Source: Phycisphaerae bacterium
Lineage (GTDB): Bacteria; Planctomycetota; Phycisphaerae; Phycisphaerales; SM1A02
Direction of reading: 5' to 3'
DNA length: 40,718 nucleotides
Assembly (NCBI GenBank): GCA_002716385.1
Contig: PBAX01000028.1
Span: 1-40,718 of the forward strand
Position 1 is the first letter of the stretch. Each line of letters begins with the position of its first letter. Below the pieces are notes generated by a model. It did no database searches and was not told the DNA's origin. It saw nothing but the letters and a program-made list of their open reading frames with translations. This document shows, one piece after another, positions 27,423-34,237 of this stretch. A program made the translations under genes and the position numbers.

Positions 27423-28418
27423 ATGTCGGTCGTGAATCCCCCGTATCGAATTCGAAGTGATATCAGCCGTGTGATCCAAGAGGGTTTCGAATTCCCGCTT
27501 GGCATCGAGGCGGTTTCAAGCAGACCTGTCCAAGAGGGTTACAGCCTCGATTGGGTCGAAGGTGGCGATGAAGGGCCCGACACCTTCACGTTCTTCGTGG
27601 TGTTGTCGCACGGGCGGTTGTGTTCGCTTCTCATCGATCTCTTCAAGCTGTTGCCGGAACGCGTCTCGGGGATCATCGAGATGGGGTCACGTGACGCCTT
27701 CCGGGCGGTGGACATCTTCCTGGGGGAACGACCCATCGCTCGTGATCGGTTTCTTGAGACCTGGCATGCCTATGAAACCATCTTCCTCGAGGACACCTCT
27801 CTGGCGGTTGGTGTGAACGCCGACGCCCCTTTCATGGAGATCTTTCTGGATCAGGACAAGCGGGTGACGGTGCATGTCGAACCGGGTCGTCGTGACGAAA
27901 TCGAAGCCCTGCTGCATGCTCATGGACTCTCCCAGCAGGAGTCGGGTGCACTCGACATGCCTGAGAGCGAATTCGAGCAGATCCAGACCCGATCGATACT
28001 GGTCGAGGATCCTTCCCTTCTCTGCGACATCGATCAGCTGCTGCTTGTGTTGAGGCATGACTGGGCGCTCATTCTCGATGAGGATGAGGATCGCAACCTC
28101 GATGCGGGTGGTCGTGAGCTGGGTAGGACGCTCTGGCATTCGATCGTCTTGGTGCAGCCGTCCGGCGTTCTTTCCGACGGATTCGCACATGCCGTCCTCT
28201 GGGCGTGCGCCTCCAGCCGTCGGGAACTCGAGCGGATGGTCAGGGATCAGCTCGCGGAATCGTCCGAATGGGTTCTGAGGGATTTCTACACGCTTGACCG
28301 GGTCGCCTTCGATGATCGGCCCGAGGAACTCTCCAGTGTCACGCCGCGTCATCCCAGGTCCGAGATCTTCATGTTCCAGATCGATGAACAGGATCAATCT
28401 GATATCGGAGGAGATTGA
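27423..28418 (+). CDS. Hypothetical cytoplasmic protein
   Basis: A 331-residue protein I do not recognise. It has no signal peptide or membrane helix. It looks like a mixed alpha/beta fold: a hydrophobic strand-helix FFVVLSHGRLCSLLIDLFK near 55-75, an alternating region FMEIFLDQDKRVTVHVEPG near 135-155, and an acidic C-terminus rich in Asp/Glu. No catalytic motif is apparent. ATG 27423 is the first start available and overlaps no other gene. It is separated by only one base from the next gene, which reads a CxxCxxCC protein, so the two may function together. Confidence 0.6.
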   Translation: MSVVNPPYRIRSDISRVIQEGFEFPLGIEAVSSRPVQEGYSLDWVEGGDEGPDTFTFFVVLSHGRLCSLLIDLFKLLPERVSGIIEMGSRDAFRAVDIFLGERPIARDRFLETWHAYETIFLEDTSLAVGVNADAPFMEIFLDQDKRVTVHVEPGRRDEIEALLHAHGLSQQESGALDMPESEFEQIQTRSILVEDPSLLCDIDQLLLVLRHDWALILDEDEDRNLDAGGRELGRTLWHSIVLVQPSGVLSDGFAHAVLWACASSRRELERMVRDQLAESSEWVLRDFYTLDRVAFDDRPEELSSVTPRHPRSEIFMFQIDEQDQSDIGGD

Positions 28419-28419
28419 G

Positions 28420-28866
28420 TTGTCTTCCTCAAGCAAAGAGTGGTATCGAAATGGTCTCGGTTTCCAGTGCACGCAGTGCGGGAACTGCTGCACCGGTCCA
28501 CCCGGGGCGGTCTGGTTCAATGACCAGGAGGCTCGCGAGATGGCTGCCGAGCTGGGCATGGAAGTCGATGACTTCATGAATACCTGGGCTCGAAGACTCC
28601 GTGATGGATGGTCCTTGAAGGAGACCCTCACCAGCCATGGCTGGGACTGCGTCTTTCTCGATAGGGAGAAGGTGCCGGGCAAGGCCGTATGTCGCCTGTA
28701 TGGCTCACGGCCAAAGCAGTGTCGGACCTGGCCGTTCTGGCCCGAGAATCTCGAATCACCTCAGGCATGGGAAGCCGCCAAGCGTGAGACACCCTGCCCG
28801 GGAATGGGGCAGGGGCCCTTGATCCCCATCGAGGACATTCGAATCAGCCGTGACGACCAGTTCTAG
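28420..28866 (+). CDS. YkgJ-family CxxCxxCC cysteine-cluster protein
   Basis: A small cytoplasmic protein of 148 residues of the family that binds zinc or an iron-sulfur cluster through conserved cysteines. It has CTQCGNCCTGPPGAVW near residue 15, then Cys in WDCVFLD, and GKAVCRLYGSRPKQCRTWPF, which is the family C-terminal pattern. The start is a TTG at 28420, chosen because GGAGG at 28408-28412 sits 8 bases upstream and the region upstream belongs to the previous gene. There is one base between the upstream stop and this start. The biochemical role of the family is poorly defined. Confidence 0.78.
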   Translation: MSSSSKEWYRNGLGFQCTQCGNCCTGPPGAVWFNDQEAREMAAELGMEVDDFMNTWARRLRDGWSLKETLTSHGWDCVFLDREKVPGKAVCRLYGSRPKQCRTWPFWPENLESPQAWEAAKRETPCPGMGQGPLIPIEDIRISRDDQF

Positions 28867-29003
28867 CCCATTCATGGTCTGATTGATCGTGAATCGTGTG
28901 CCTTGGTTGGATGGGTCGGCTACCCTGTCTGGCCGGATTTAGTTTTCATCTCCGATCCATCAGGTCTCGGAGGCCATCAGTCAAACAGAGAAGAGAGTCC
29001 TTC

Positions 29004-30230
29004 ATGCGATCCCTGATCTCCTTTACCTCGATTTCAATTGTCATCATGACCTTACTCGGTCTGTCCACATTCGCCTGCGCTCAGGACAAGGCCGAAGCGG
29101 CCAAGCCCGCCGAGACCAAGGCGTCTGAGAATCCCTCCGATTCATCACCGGCCTGGGACTACGTCCTGATGACGACGAACAAGGGTGACATCCTTCTTCG
29201 CCTGAACAAGACACAGGCGCCTATTTCGACGGCAAACTTCCTCAAGTACGCCAATGCCGGTGACTACAACGGAACGATCTTTCACAGGGTGATCAGCGAC
29301 TTCATGATCCAGGGTGGCGGTTTCGACGAGAACTACGAGAAGCGTCCCACCAGCAGCGGCATCAAGAACGAATGGACGAACGGTCTCAGGAACGAGAACT
29401 ACACCATCGCCATGGCTCGGGTCGGAGGCAATCCCGATTCGGCCACCAACCAGTTCTTCATCAACGTGAAGGACAACGCTTTTCTCGATCGGCCTCAGGG
29501 TGATGGTGCGGCCTATGCCGTGTTCGGTCACGTGATCGCCGGCCAGAAGGTCGTCGATGCGATTCGTGACACCCCCACGAAGAATCGAGGGGGTGCACAT
29601 GTGACATCACCAGTCGACCCGGTCGTCATCGAGAATGTGAAACAGGTCGATTTCAAGGAAGCGGAGAAGATCGCGGTTGCCAATGGTGAACAGGCCAGCG
29701 TCTGTTCCGACATGACACCCAACGAAAAGCAGGCCATGGAGACAGCCGCCAGAATCAAGGCGGCAATGGAGAAGAGCAAGATGTTGACGAGAACGGACGT
29801 AGAGCCCAAGGAACTTCCCGGCATGGCGGTCGATCGTGCCCCCGATGGTTCCAACGAGAACGGTTTGAAGTGGTGGACGATCAAGGCCGGCGAGGGCGTA
29901 TCCCCGGTGAGCAACAGCGACACGGTGAAGGTCCACTACACCGGCTATCTCCTGGATGGCACGAAGTTCGATTCATCAGTCGATCGCAATGAGCCGATCG
30001 AATTCGCTCTGAACCGTGTGATTCCAGGTTGGACAGTCGGTGTTGGTTCCATGAAGGTCGGCGAGACCCGCAAGCTTCTGATTCCAGCGACCCTCGGGTA
30101 CGGTGCTCGCGGTGCAGGTGGAGTGATTCCGCCCAATGCCACGCTCGTATTCGATGTGGAGCTCCTTGAAGTGAAGCCTGCCAAGGGCCATTTCCACGAG
30201 GACGGCACCTACCACGATCATGATCACTGA
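29004..30230 (+). CDS. Secreted dual immunophilin: cyclophilin-FKBP fusion peptidyl-prolyl isomerase
   Basis: A 408-residue protein with two unrelated prolyl isomerase domains. Residues 1-26 form a signal peptide (cleavage after FACA), so it acts outside the cytoplasm. A cyclophilin domain (about 52-215) carries FHRVISDFMIQGGGF with the catalytic Arg and Gln, and NQFFINV. A linker of about 70 residues, charged and helical, leads to an FKBP domain (about 285-390) with VHYTGYLLDGTKFDSS, VIPGWTVGV and GYGARGAGGVIPPNATL. The C-terminus ends in a His/Asp-rich tail, FHEDGTYHDHDH, that could bind metal. The ATG at 29004 marks the signal peptide. It should help fold periplasmic or exported proteins. 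Confidence 0.9.
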   Translation: MRSLISFTSISIVIMTLLGLSTFACAQDKAEAAKPAETKASENPSDSSPAWDYVLMTTNKGDILLRLNKTQAPISTANFLKYANAGDYNGTIFHRVISDFMIQGGGFDENYEKRPTSSGIKNEWTNGLRNENYTIAMARVGGNPDSATNQFFINVKDNAFLDRPQGDGAAYAVFGHVIAGQKVVDAIRDTPTKNRGGAHVTSPVDPVVIENVKQVDFKEAEKIAVANGEQASVCSDMTPNEKQAMETAARIKAAMEKSKMLTRTDVEPKELPGMAVDRAPDGSNENGLKWWTIKAGEGVSPVSNSDTVKVHYTGYLLDGTKFDSSVDRNEPIEFALNRVIPGWTVGVGSMKVGETRKLLIPATLGYGARGAGGVIPPNATLVFDVELLEVKPAKGHFHEDGTYHDHDH

Positions 30231-30304
30231 TTCGTGAACGGGCCTCCATGGGGTCCGAAACTTCCAAAGGTCGGTTTGTGCGGCCTCTTCAGACGCTCAT
30301 CGAC

Positions 30305-30343
30305 AAGATCACACGGAATCCAAACTCGATTCCGTGTGATCTT
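30305..30343. terminator. Perfect 16-bp hairpin downstream of the immunophilin gene
   Basis: A 16-base arm (30305-30320) is repeated exactly in reverse complement at 30328-30343 around a 7-base loop. It lies 74 bases after the immunophilin stop and 6 bases before the promoter of the HNH gene. No run of T follows on either strand, so it is not a textbook intrinsic terminator. It may stop or protect the 3' end of the upstream transcript, or be a protein-binding palindrome. The only palindrome this strong that I saw in the window. Confidence 0.55.
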
Positions 30344-30348
30344 CTGCA

Positions 30349-30377
30349 TTGATTACGAGCGTTCAGACCGATATAAA
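30349..30377 (+). promoter_or_regulatory. Sigma-70-type promoter of the HNH gene
   Basis: TTGATT (30349-30354) and TATAAA (30372-30377) are separated by exactly 17 bases, close to the consensus TTGACA-17-TATAAT. It points at the HNH endonuclease gene at 30444, giving a leader of roughly 60 bases. It starts 6 bases after the long hairpin. Confidence 0.6.
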
Positions 30378-30443
30378 TGATGTAGATCCATCGGGCGTGC
30401 GATTCCAGCCCGAGAGGTTCCGAAGGAGGTCTTCGTCAGATAG

Positions 30444-31076
30444 ATGGCCGGGTATCCCTCAGCACTCGATGAATCGGTTCTGGTTCTCAACCGGGGCTAC
30501 ACGGCCATACGGGTCATTTCCGTTCGTCAGGCCTTCATCCTCCTGTTCCGCCAGATCGCCGAGGTCATCTCGGTCAATGGCGGGAGATATGAAACCTTCG
30601 ACATCTCGTCCTGGCTGGAGGTCGCCGATCTTCAGCGTCAGTACGAGCGTGGAGACCATGATTGGATCAGGTCGGCCAGCCGGTATGTGGCGGCGCCGAG
30701 GATCATCAGGGTCACCACCAGCAACCGTCAGCCCGATTACAGCGTTCGTCTCAATCGTCGCAATCTCTTCGCGCGTGACCGGAATCGATGTCAGTACTGC
30801 GGTAAAAGATTCCCGGTTGCCGACCTCTCGATCGACCATGTGATCCCGATATCCCGCGGTGGGGGGAACAGCTGGGACAATCTTGTCTGTTCATGCGTTC
30901 GATGCAATACGCGAAAAGGAAATCGTACGCCTCGTGAGGCGGGTCTGCATCTGATCACTTCCCCGAGAGAGCCTCGTCATTGTCCTGACCGGGCGCTTTC
31001 GATTTGTCGCAAGCAATATGAAGAATGGAAGGTTTTTCTGAATGAAGCATATTGGACGGTCGAACTTCGAGACTGA
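30444..31076 (+). CDS. HNH endonuclease-like protein
   Basis: A 210-residue soluble protein. The C-terminal half holds an HNH (beta-beta-alpha metal) nuclease: CQYCGKRFP (116-124), LSIDHVIPISRGG (128-140, with His132 as catalytic base), SWDNLVCSCVRCN (143-155) and RKGNRTP. The Cys116/119 and Cys151/154 pairs should hold structural zinc. The N-terminal half, starting VLVLNRGYTAIRVISVRQA, is a block commonly seen fused to this HNH type in bacteria. AAGGAGG lies at 30423-30429, 14 bases before the ATG. No intron, toxin or restriction context is visible, so the target is unknown. A separate promoter drives it. Confidence 0.85.
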   Translation: MAGYPSALDESVLVLNRGYTAIRVISVRQAFILLFRQIAEVISVNGGRYETFDISSWLEVADLQRQYERGDHDWIRSASRYVAAPRIIRVTTSNRQPDYSVRLNRRNLFARDRNRCQYCGKRFPVADLSIDHVIPISRGGGNSWDNLVCSCVRCNTRKGNRTPREAGLHLITSPREPRHCPDRALSICRKQYEEWKVFLNEAYWTVELRD

Positions 31077-31210
31077 ACTGGTTTTCTGGCTGATGATGTC
31101 CGGGCTGCCGATGGCGCCATCTTTTCGTTCCACCAACCTCTGTTTCTCCCGCCACATATTCAATTGTTCCAATGGAGGCGGCAAGAAACGCTTCAGGCGT
31201 GCTGGCCGTC
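31077..31210. other. Intergenic gap between convergent HNH and truB genes
   Basis: The only convergent junction in the window with real space. It contains GATGGCGCCATC followed by TTTT around 31117, and on the minus strand ACGC-CTGAA-GCGT followed by TTTCTT around 31190. Both are weak terminator-like stems of four or so base pairs. No gene, tRNA or repeat is seen. Confidence 0.3.
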
Positions 31211-31966
31211 TCAAGCGGGCTCGCCGCCCCTGACATCGATATCGCATTCGAGCAGCGACAGGGCATCCTCGATTCCGATGAGATCGCTCTCCTCGATGGA
31301 ATCGGGCAATGCTGAAAGTGTTCGAGCCTGCTGAAGATCAAATGGTCCGACCGCGGTTCTTCTGATGGAGAGGCAGTAGCCACCGGTGCCGAGCGCTCCA
31401 CCCAGTTCGCGGGCAAGCGATCTGACATAGAAACCCTTGCCGCAATGGATGTCGACGGTGATGGTGGGCCAGCTGTAGTCGACGAGTGATAGTTCATGGA
31501 CTCTTGTGGGTCTGGCCGGGAGGGAATCCAGTTTGTTCTCCCGTGCCAGTTGATAGGCACGCTTGCCATCGACCTTGATGGCACTGAAGGCGGGTGGTGA
31601 CTGCATGATGTCGCCTTCGAACCTGCTGAGCGTCGAAAGGATGTGATCCCGCGTCGGCGGTGTCTCGATGGAGACCGGTTCGACATCGCTTTCCAGATCA
31701 TCACTTGGCGTGAAGCCCGACAGATCGATCTCGGTCCGGTACCTCTTCGATGCGCCCACGATTCTGGAGAGCAGTCTTGTCGCGGGTCTTCCGATGCCGA
31801 TCACGAGTACGCCCGATGCGAGGGGGTCGAGTGTTCCGGCGTGTCCGCTCTTGGCGCCTTTGGCTGTATCTCGGGCCAGCACGCGCACTCTGGCAAGCGC
31901 CTTCATGGAACTGATTCCAGTGGACTTGTCCAGAACCAGGAAGCCTGCGATGGATTGAGGTGTCAT
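31211..31966 (-). CDS. truB: tRNA pseudouridine(55) synthase
   Basis: TruB makes pseudouridine 55 in the T loop of tRNAs. The product has 251 residues. It shows GFLVLDKSTGISSM at the start, the catalytic motif GHAGTLDPLASGVLVIGIG with the nucleophile Asp, YRTEIDLSGF, PPAFSAIKVDGKRAYQLAR and GFYVRSLARELG. It is shorter than E. coli TruB (314) because the C-terminal PUA domain seems to be reduced or absent, as in many bacteria. It lies 17 bases after tatA and the two are likely cotranscribed. Confidence 0.92.
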   Translation of the reverse strand: MTPQSIAGFLVLDKSTGISSMKALARVRVLARDTAKGAKSGHAGTLDPLASGVLVIGIGRPATRLLSRIVGASKRYRTEIDLSGFTPSDDLESDVEPVSIETPPTRDHILSTLSRFEGDIMQSPPAFSAIKVDGKRAYQLARENKLDSLPARPTRVHELSLVDYSWPTITVDIHCGKGFYVRSLARELGGALGTGGYCLSIRRTAVGPFDLQQARTLSALPDSIEESDLIGIEDALSLLECDIDVRGGEPA

Positions 31967-31983
31967 GGGGTCGCGGGACCGGT

Positions 31984-32286
31984 TCAGCTCGCGTTTTCGC
32001 TTTTGTTCTGAACGGCCTCGGCGGTCTTCTGGACATCGTCCTCGTGTCGAGCAACGGATTGATCCGTGAGTTTCGGGGAGGTCTGGGTCTTGGATCCCGA
32101 GTCGATGTCGTCCTCGATTCCCTTGACGCCCTTCTTGAACTCGACAAGGCTGCGACCGACGTTCCGGCCGACTTCCGGGAGGCGTCGTCCGAAGATCAGG
32201 AGGCCGATCACCACGATGATGATGAGCTCCATGGTGCCGATACCGCCGATGGCGAGCAGCTGTGGAAGATTGATGATCGAGGACAT
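31984..32286 (-). CDS. tatA: Twin-arginine translocase subunit TatA/TatB type
   Basis: A 100-residue membrane protein of the Sec-independent Tat pathway that exports folded proteins. It has a short periplasmic N-terminus, one membrane helix (TMELIIIVVIGLLIFG, about 18-33), the hinge FGRRLPEVGRNVG and an amphipathic helix SLVEFKKGVKG, followed by a charged unstructured tail. The Glu at residue 20 and the FG pair before the amphipathic helix fit TatA. No tatC is adjacent. It precedes truB by 17 bases. Confidence 0.9.
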   Translation of the reverse strand: MSSIINLPQLLAIGGIGTMELIIIVVIGLLIFGRRLPEVGRNVGRSLVEFKKGVKGIEDDIDSGSKTQTSPKLTDQSVARHEDDVQKTAEAVQNKSENAS

Positions 32287-32394
32287 GACGTCTCCTTGGA
32301 AACTAGTTGGGCATTCATTCTATCGGCTCAGGGGTGCCGGGACACCTTGAAGTCTTCAAACAGAGTGGTCTTCGGGGGGGTAAACTGCATTTGT

Positions 32395-32422
32395 GGCCCC
32401 ATTGGAGGGGGCCTGAAAGGCC
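32395..32422 (+). promoter_or_regulatory. Two overlapping hairpins in the mltA leader
   Basis: GGCCCC (32395-32400) can pair with GGGGCC (32408-32413), while GGCCT (32410-32414) can pair with AGGCC (32418-32422). The two share bases 32410-32413, so only one can form at a time. They sit immediately before the ribosome site at 32431. This could be a leader switch, but short GC stems of this type also arise by chance. Confidence 0.25.
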
Positions 32423-32445
32423 ATTGAACCAAGGAGGGCATTGAA

Positions 32446-33687
32446 ATGAGCAAGTGGAGTGGATTGGTCAGCCTGCTGCTTCTGGTCGGATTGTCGGGTT
32501 GTACGCAGGAGAAGGTGCAGACCGGAGTCGGCGCCGACATTCAGGCCAAGGACTACTCCCGCCCGTTGCCGGAAGGTCAACCGGCTCTGGTGAAGATCAC
32601 CGATCCCAACAGGATGCCCGACGTCAGTGCGGCCTGGCAGCAACGGGATCTCTTTCTGCGTGATGCCATGGATGAGAGCATCGCCTGGTTCGACAAGCCT
32701 TCCACCGTGGAGTGGTATCCGCAGTGTGGCGTAGATCACGAGCGTGCACGTGCCTCCGTCGTGGCGATGCGTGAGATCATGGAGAACTCGACCAGTGCCG
32801 AGGACTTCAGGAGTCAGGTGCTTCAGGAGTTCGATGTCTATGAATCCGTGGGCTGTGATGGCGAAGGCACGGTTCTCTTCACCGGCTACTACTCTCCGAT
32901 CCTCGATGGCAAGTCGAGCGCTGAGGATGGAAACGATGCGCCCCTGTATCGAAGGCCTTCGGATCTGGCAACGCATCCGAAGACCGGTCAGCCTCTTGGT
33001 CGGCGTACTCGTGATGGGCAACTCGAGCCCTGGCCCACGCGGCGAGAGATCGAAGAGCAAGGCATGTTCGAGGGCACCGAACTGGTCTGGCTGGATGATC
33101 CGCTTTCGGCCTACATAGCGCATGTGAACGGTTCCGCCAAGATCAGGATGCCCGATGGAAGTGTTCAATATGTCGGCTACGACGGCAAGACCGATCAGGA
33201 ATACAAGGGGCTGGGTGTCTCACTGGTTGAATCCGGTCTGGCGGATCCCAAGAGTCTGAGCCTGTCCACCGTGCGCCGGCTCCATCGTAGACATCCCGAA
33301 AAGGTGGAAGATCTGATCCTCGACAACGATTCCTACGTGTTCTTCCGCGAATACGACGGCGGTACCTGGCCAGCGGGTTCTCTCGGATTTCCCGTGACGA
33401 CGGAACGCAGCATCGCGACGGACAAATCCGTCTATCCACGTGGCGGCGTCGTTCTGGTGGATACCAAGACGAACACCTTTGGCGGGGAGAAGTCCTTCAG
33501 GCAGTTCATGCTTGATCAGGACACCGGGGGTGCCATCCGGGCACCAGGTAGAGCCGATCTCTACATGGGCACTGGTTCAGCGGCGGAAATCCTCGCTGGT
33601 GGCCAGTATGCCGAAGGCAAGCTGTACTACTTCTTCCTGAAGCCGGAGCGTGTCGCTTCGGTCAACGCCGATTGGTCTGGCCATTGA
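32446..33687 (+). CDS. mltA: Membrane-bound lytic murein transglycosylase A (MltA)
   Basis: MltA cleaves peptidoglycan glycan strands, leaving anhydromuropeptides. The 413-residue product has a lipoprotein signal (LLLVGLSGC, acylated Cys19), so it should be anchored in a membrane facing the periplasm. The MltA core begins at TVLFTGYYSPIL and has GLGVSLVESGLAD and VFFREYDGG. It ends with the 3D domain, where DTGGAIRAPGRADLYMG carries the catalytic Asp residues. AAGGAGG at 32431-32437 lies 8 bases before ATG 32446. It stands alone on its strand. Peptidoglycan recycling is consistent with the dapF and lpxB genes in this window. Confidence 0.9.
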   Translation: MSKWSGLVSLLLLVGLSGCTQEKVQTGVGADIQAKDYSRPLPEGQPALVKITDPNRMPDVSAAWQQRDLFLRDAMDESIAWFDKPSTVEWYPQCGVDHERARASVVAMREIMENSTSAEDFRSQVLQEFDVYESVGCDGEGTVLFTGYYSPILDGKSSAEDGNDAPLYRRPSDLATHPKTGQPLGRRTRDGQLEPWPTRREIEEQGMFEGTELVWLDDPLSAYIAHVNGSAKIRMPDGSVQYVGYDGKTDQEYKGLGVSLVESGLADPKSLSLSTVRRLHRRHPEKVEDLILDNDSYVFFREYDGGTWPAGSLGFPVTTERSIATDKSVYPRGGVVLVDTKTNTFGGEKSFRQFMLDQDTGGAIRAPGRADLYMGTGSAAEILAGGQYAEGKLYYFFLKPERVASVNADWSGH

Positions 33688-33688
33688 C

Positions 33689-34237
33689 TCAATACTCATG
33701 AAGGGTCGCTTGTGCTGTTGCGGTCTGTTCATCCCAATGAAGCGAACCCCAGAACGGTTTCCATCGTTCACGGGAGAGGGTGGCATCGCTCTGCCCTTCC
33801 TGTGATTGGATGAATTGATGTTCGTCCAGTCTGGCGATCGACTCGCCGGCGATGCTTCCAACCAGCCAGCATCCCAGCCAGATCGTCAGGCAACTCAGGA
33901 AGAGGGAGCGATCGTCGGGGCCATTCCGGTCATTCAGTGGTCCGCATTCGAGGCAGATGTCCCCGATATTCTCGAGTGCTTGTCCGCACTCGGGACAGCA
34001 GCATCTTGATCGACGAATGCCGGCCTTCCATTTCCGGAGAAGTTCCGGGAGTATCCAGAGCGGGAGGAACACCAGGGATGGAATCATCAGAAGCAGCGTG
34101 AGCAGCAGGATGACGACCAGATTCCAGAAGTCCGGGAGGACGGCGCCATAGCTTCCGCGTACGAATCCATAATCGAGAAAAGACCATGCCACGAGCAGGA
34201 AGGCCACTGAAACACGTGTGATGATCAGTGGCGTCAT
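33689..34237 (-). CDS. Small membrane protein with a zinc ribbon
   Basis: A 182-residue protein I do not recognise. Two N-terminal membrane helices (about 5-25 and 35-62) are followed by a basic stretch and a zinc-ribbon-like CPEC...CLEC (two Cys pairs about 14 residues apart, in RCCCPECGQALENIG and ICLECGP). A third hydrophobic segment, FLSCLTIWLGCWLVGSIA, comes next, then a hydrophilic tail. Such ribbon-plus-helix proteins are common in Planctomycetota and have no known role. Its ATG overlaps the UbiD stop (ATGA), so it is translationally coupled to it. Its stop is one base from the mltA stop. Confidence 0.65.
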   Translation of the reverse strand: MTPLIITRVSVAFLLVAWSFLDYGFVRGSYGAVLPDFWNLVVILLLTLLLMIPSLVFLPLWILPELLRKWKAGIRRSRCCCPECGQALENIGDICLECGPLNDRNGPDDRSLFLSCLTIWLGCWLVGSIAGESIARLDEHQFIQSQEGQSDATLSRERWKPFWGSLHWDEQTATAQATLHEY

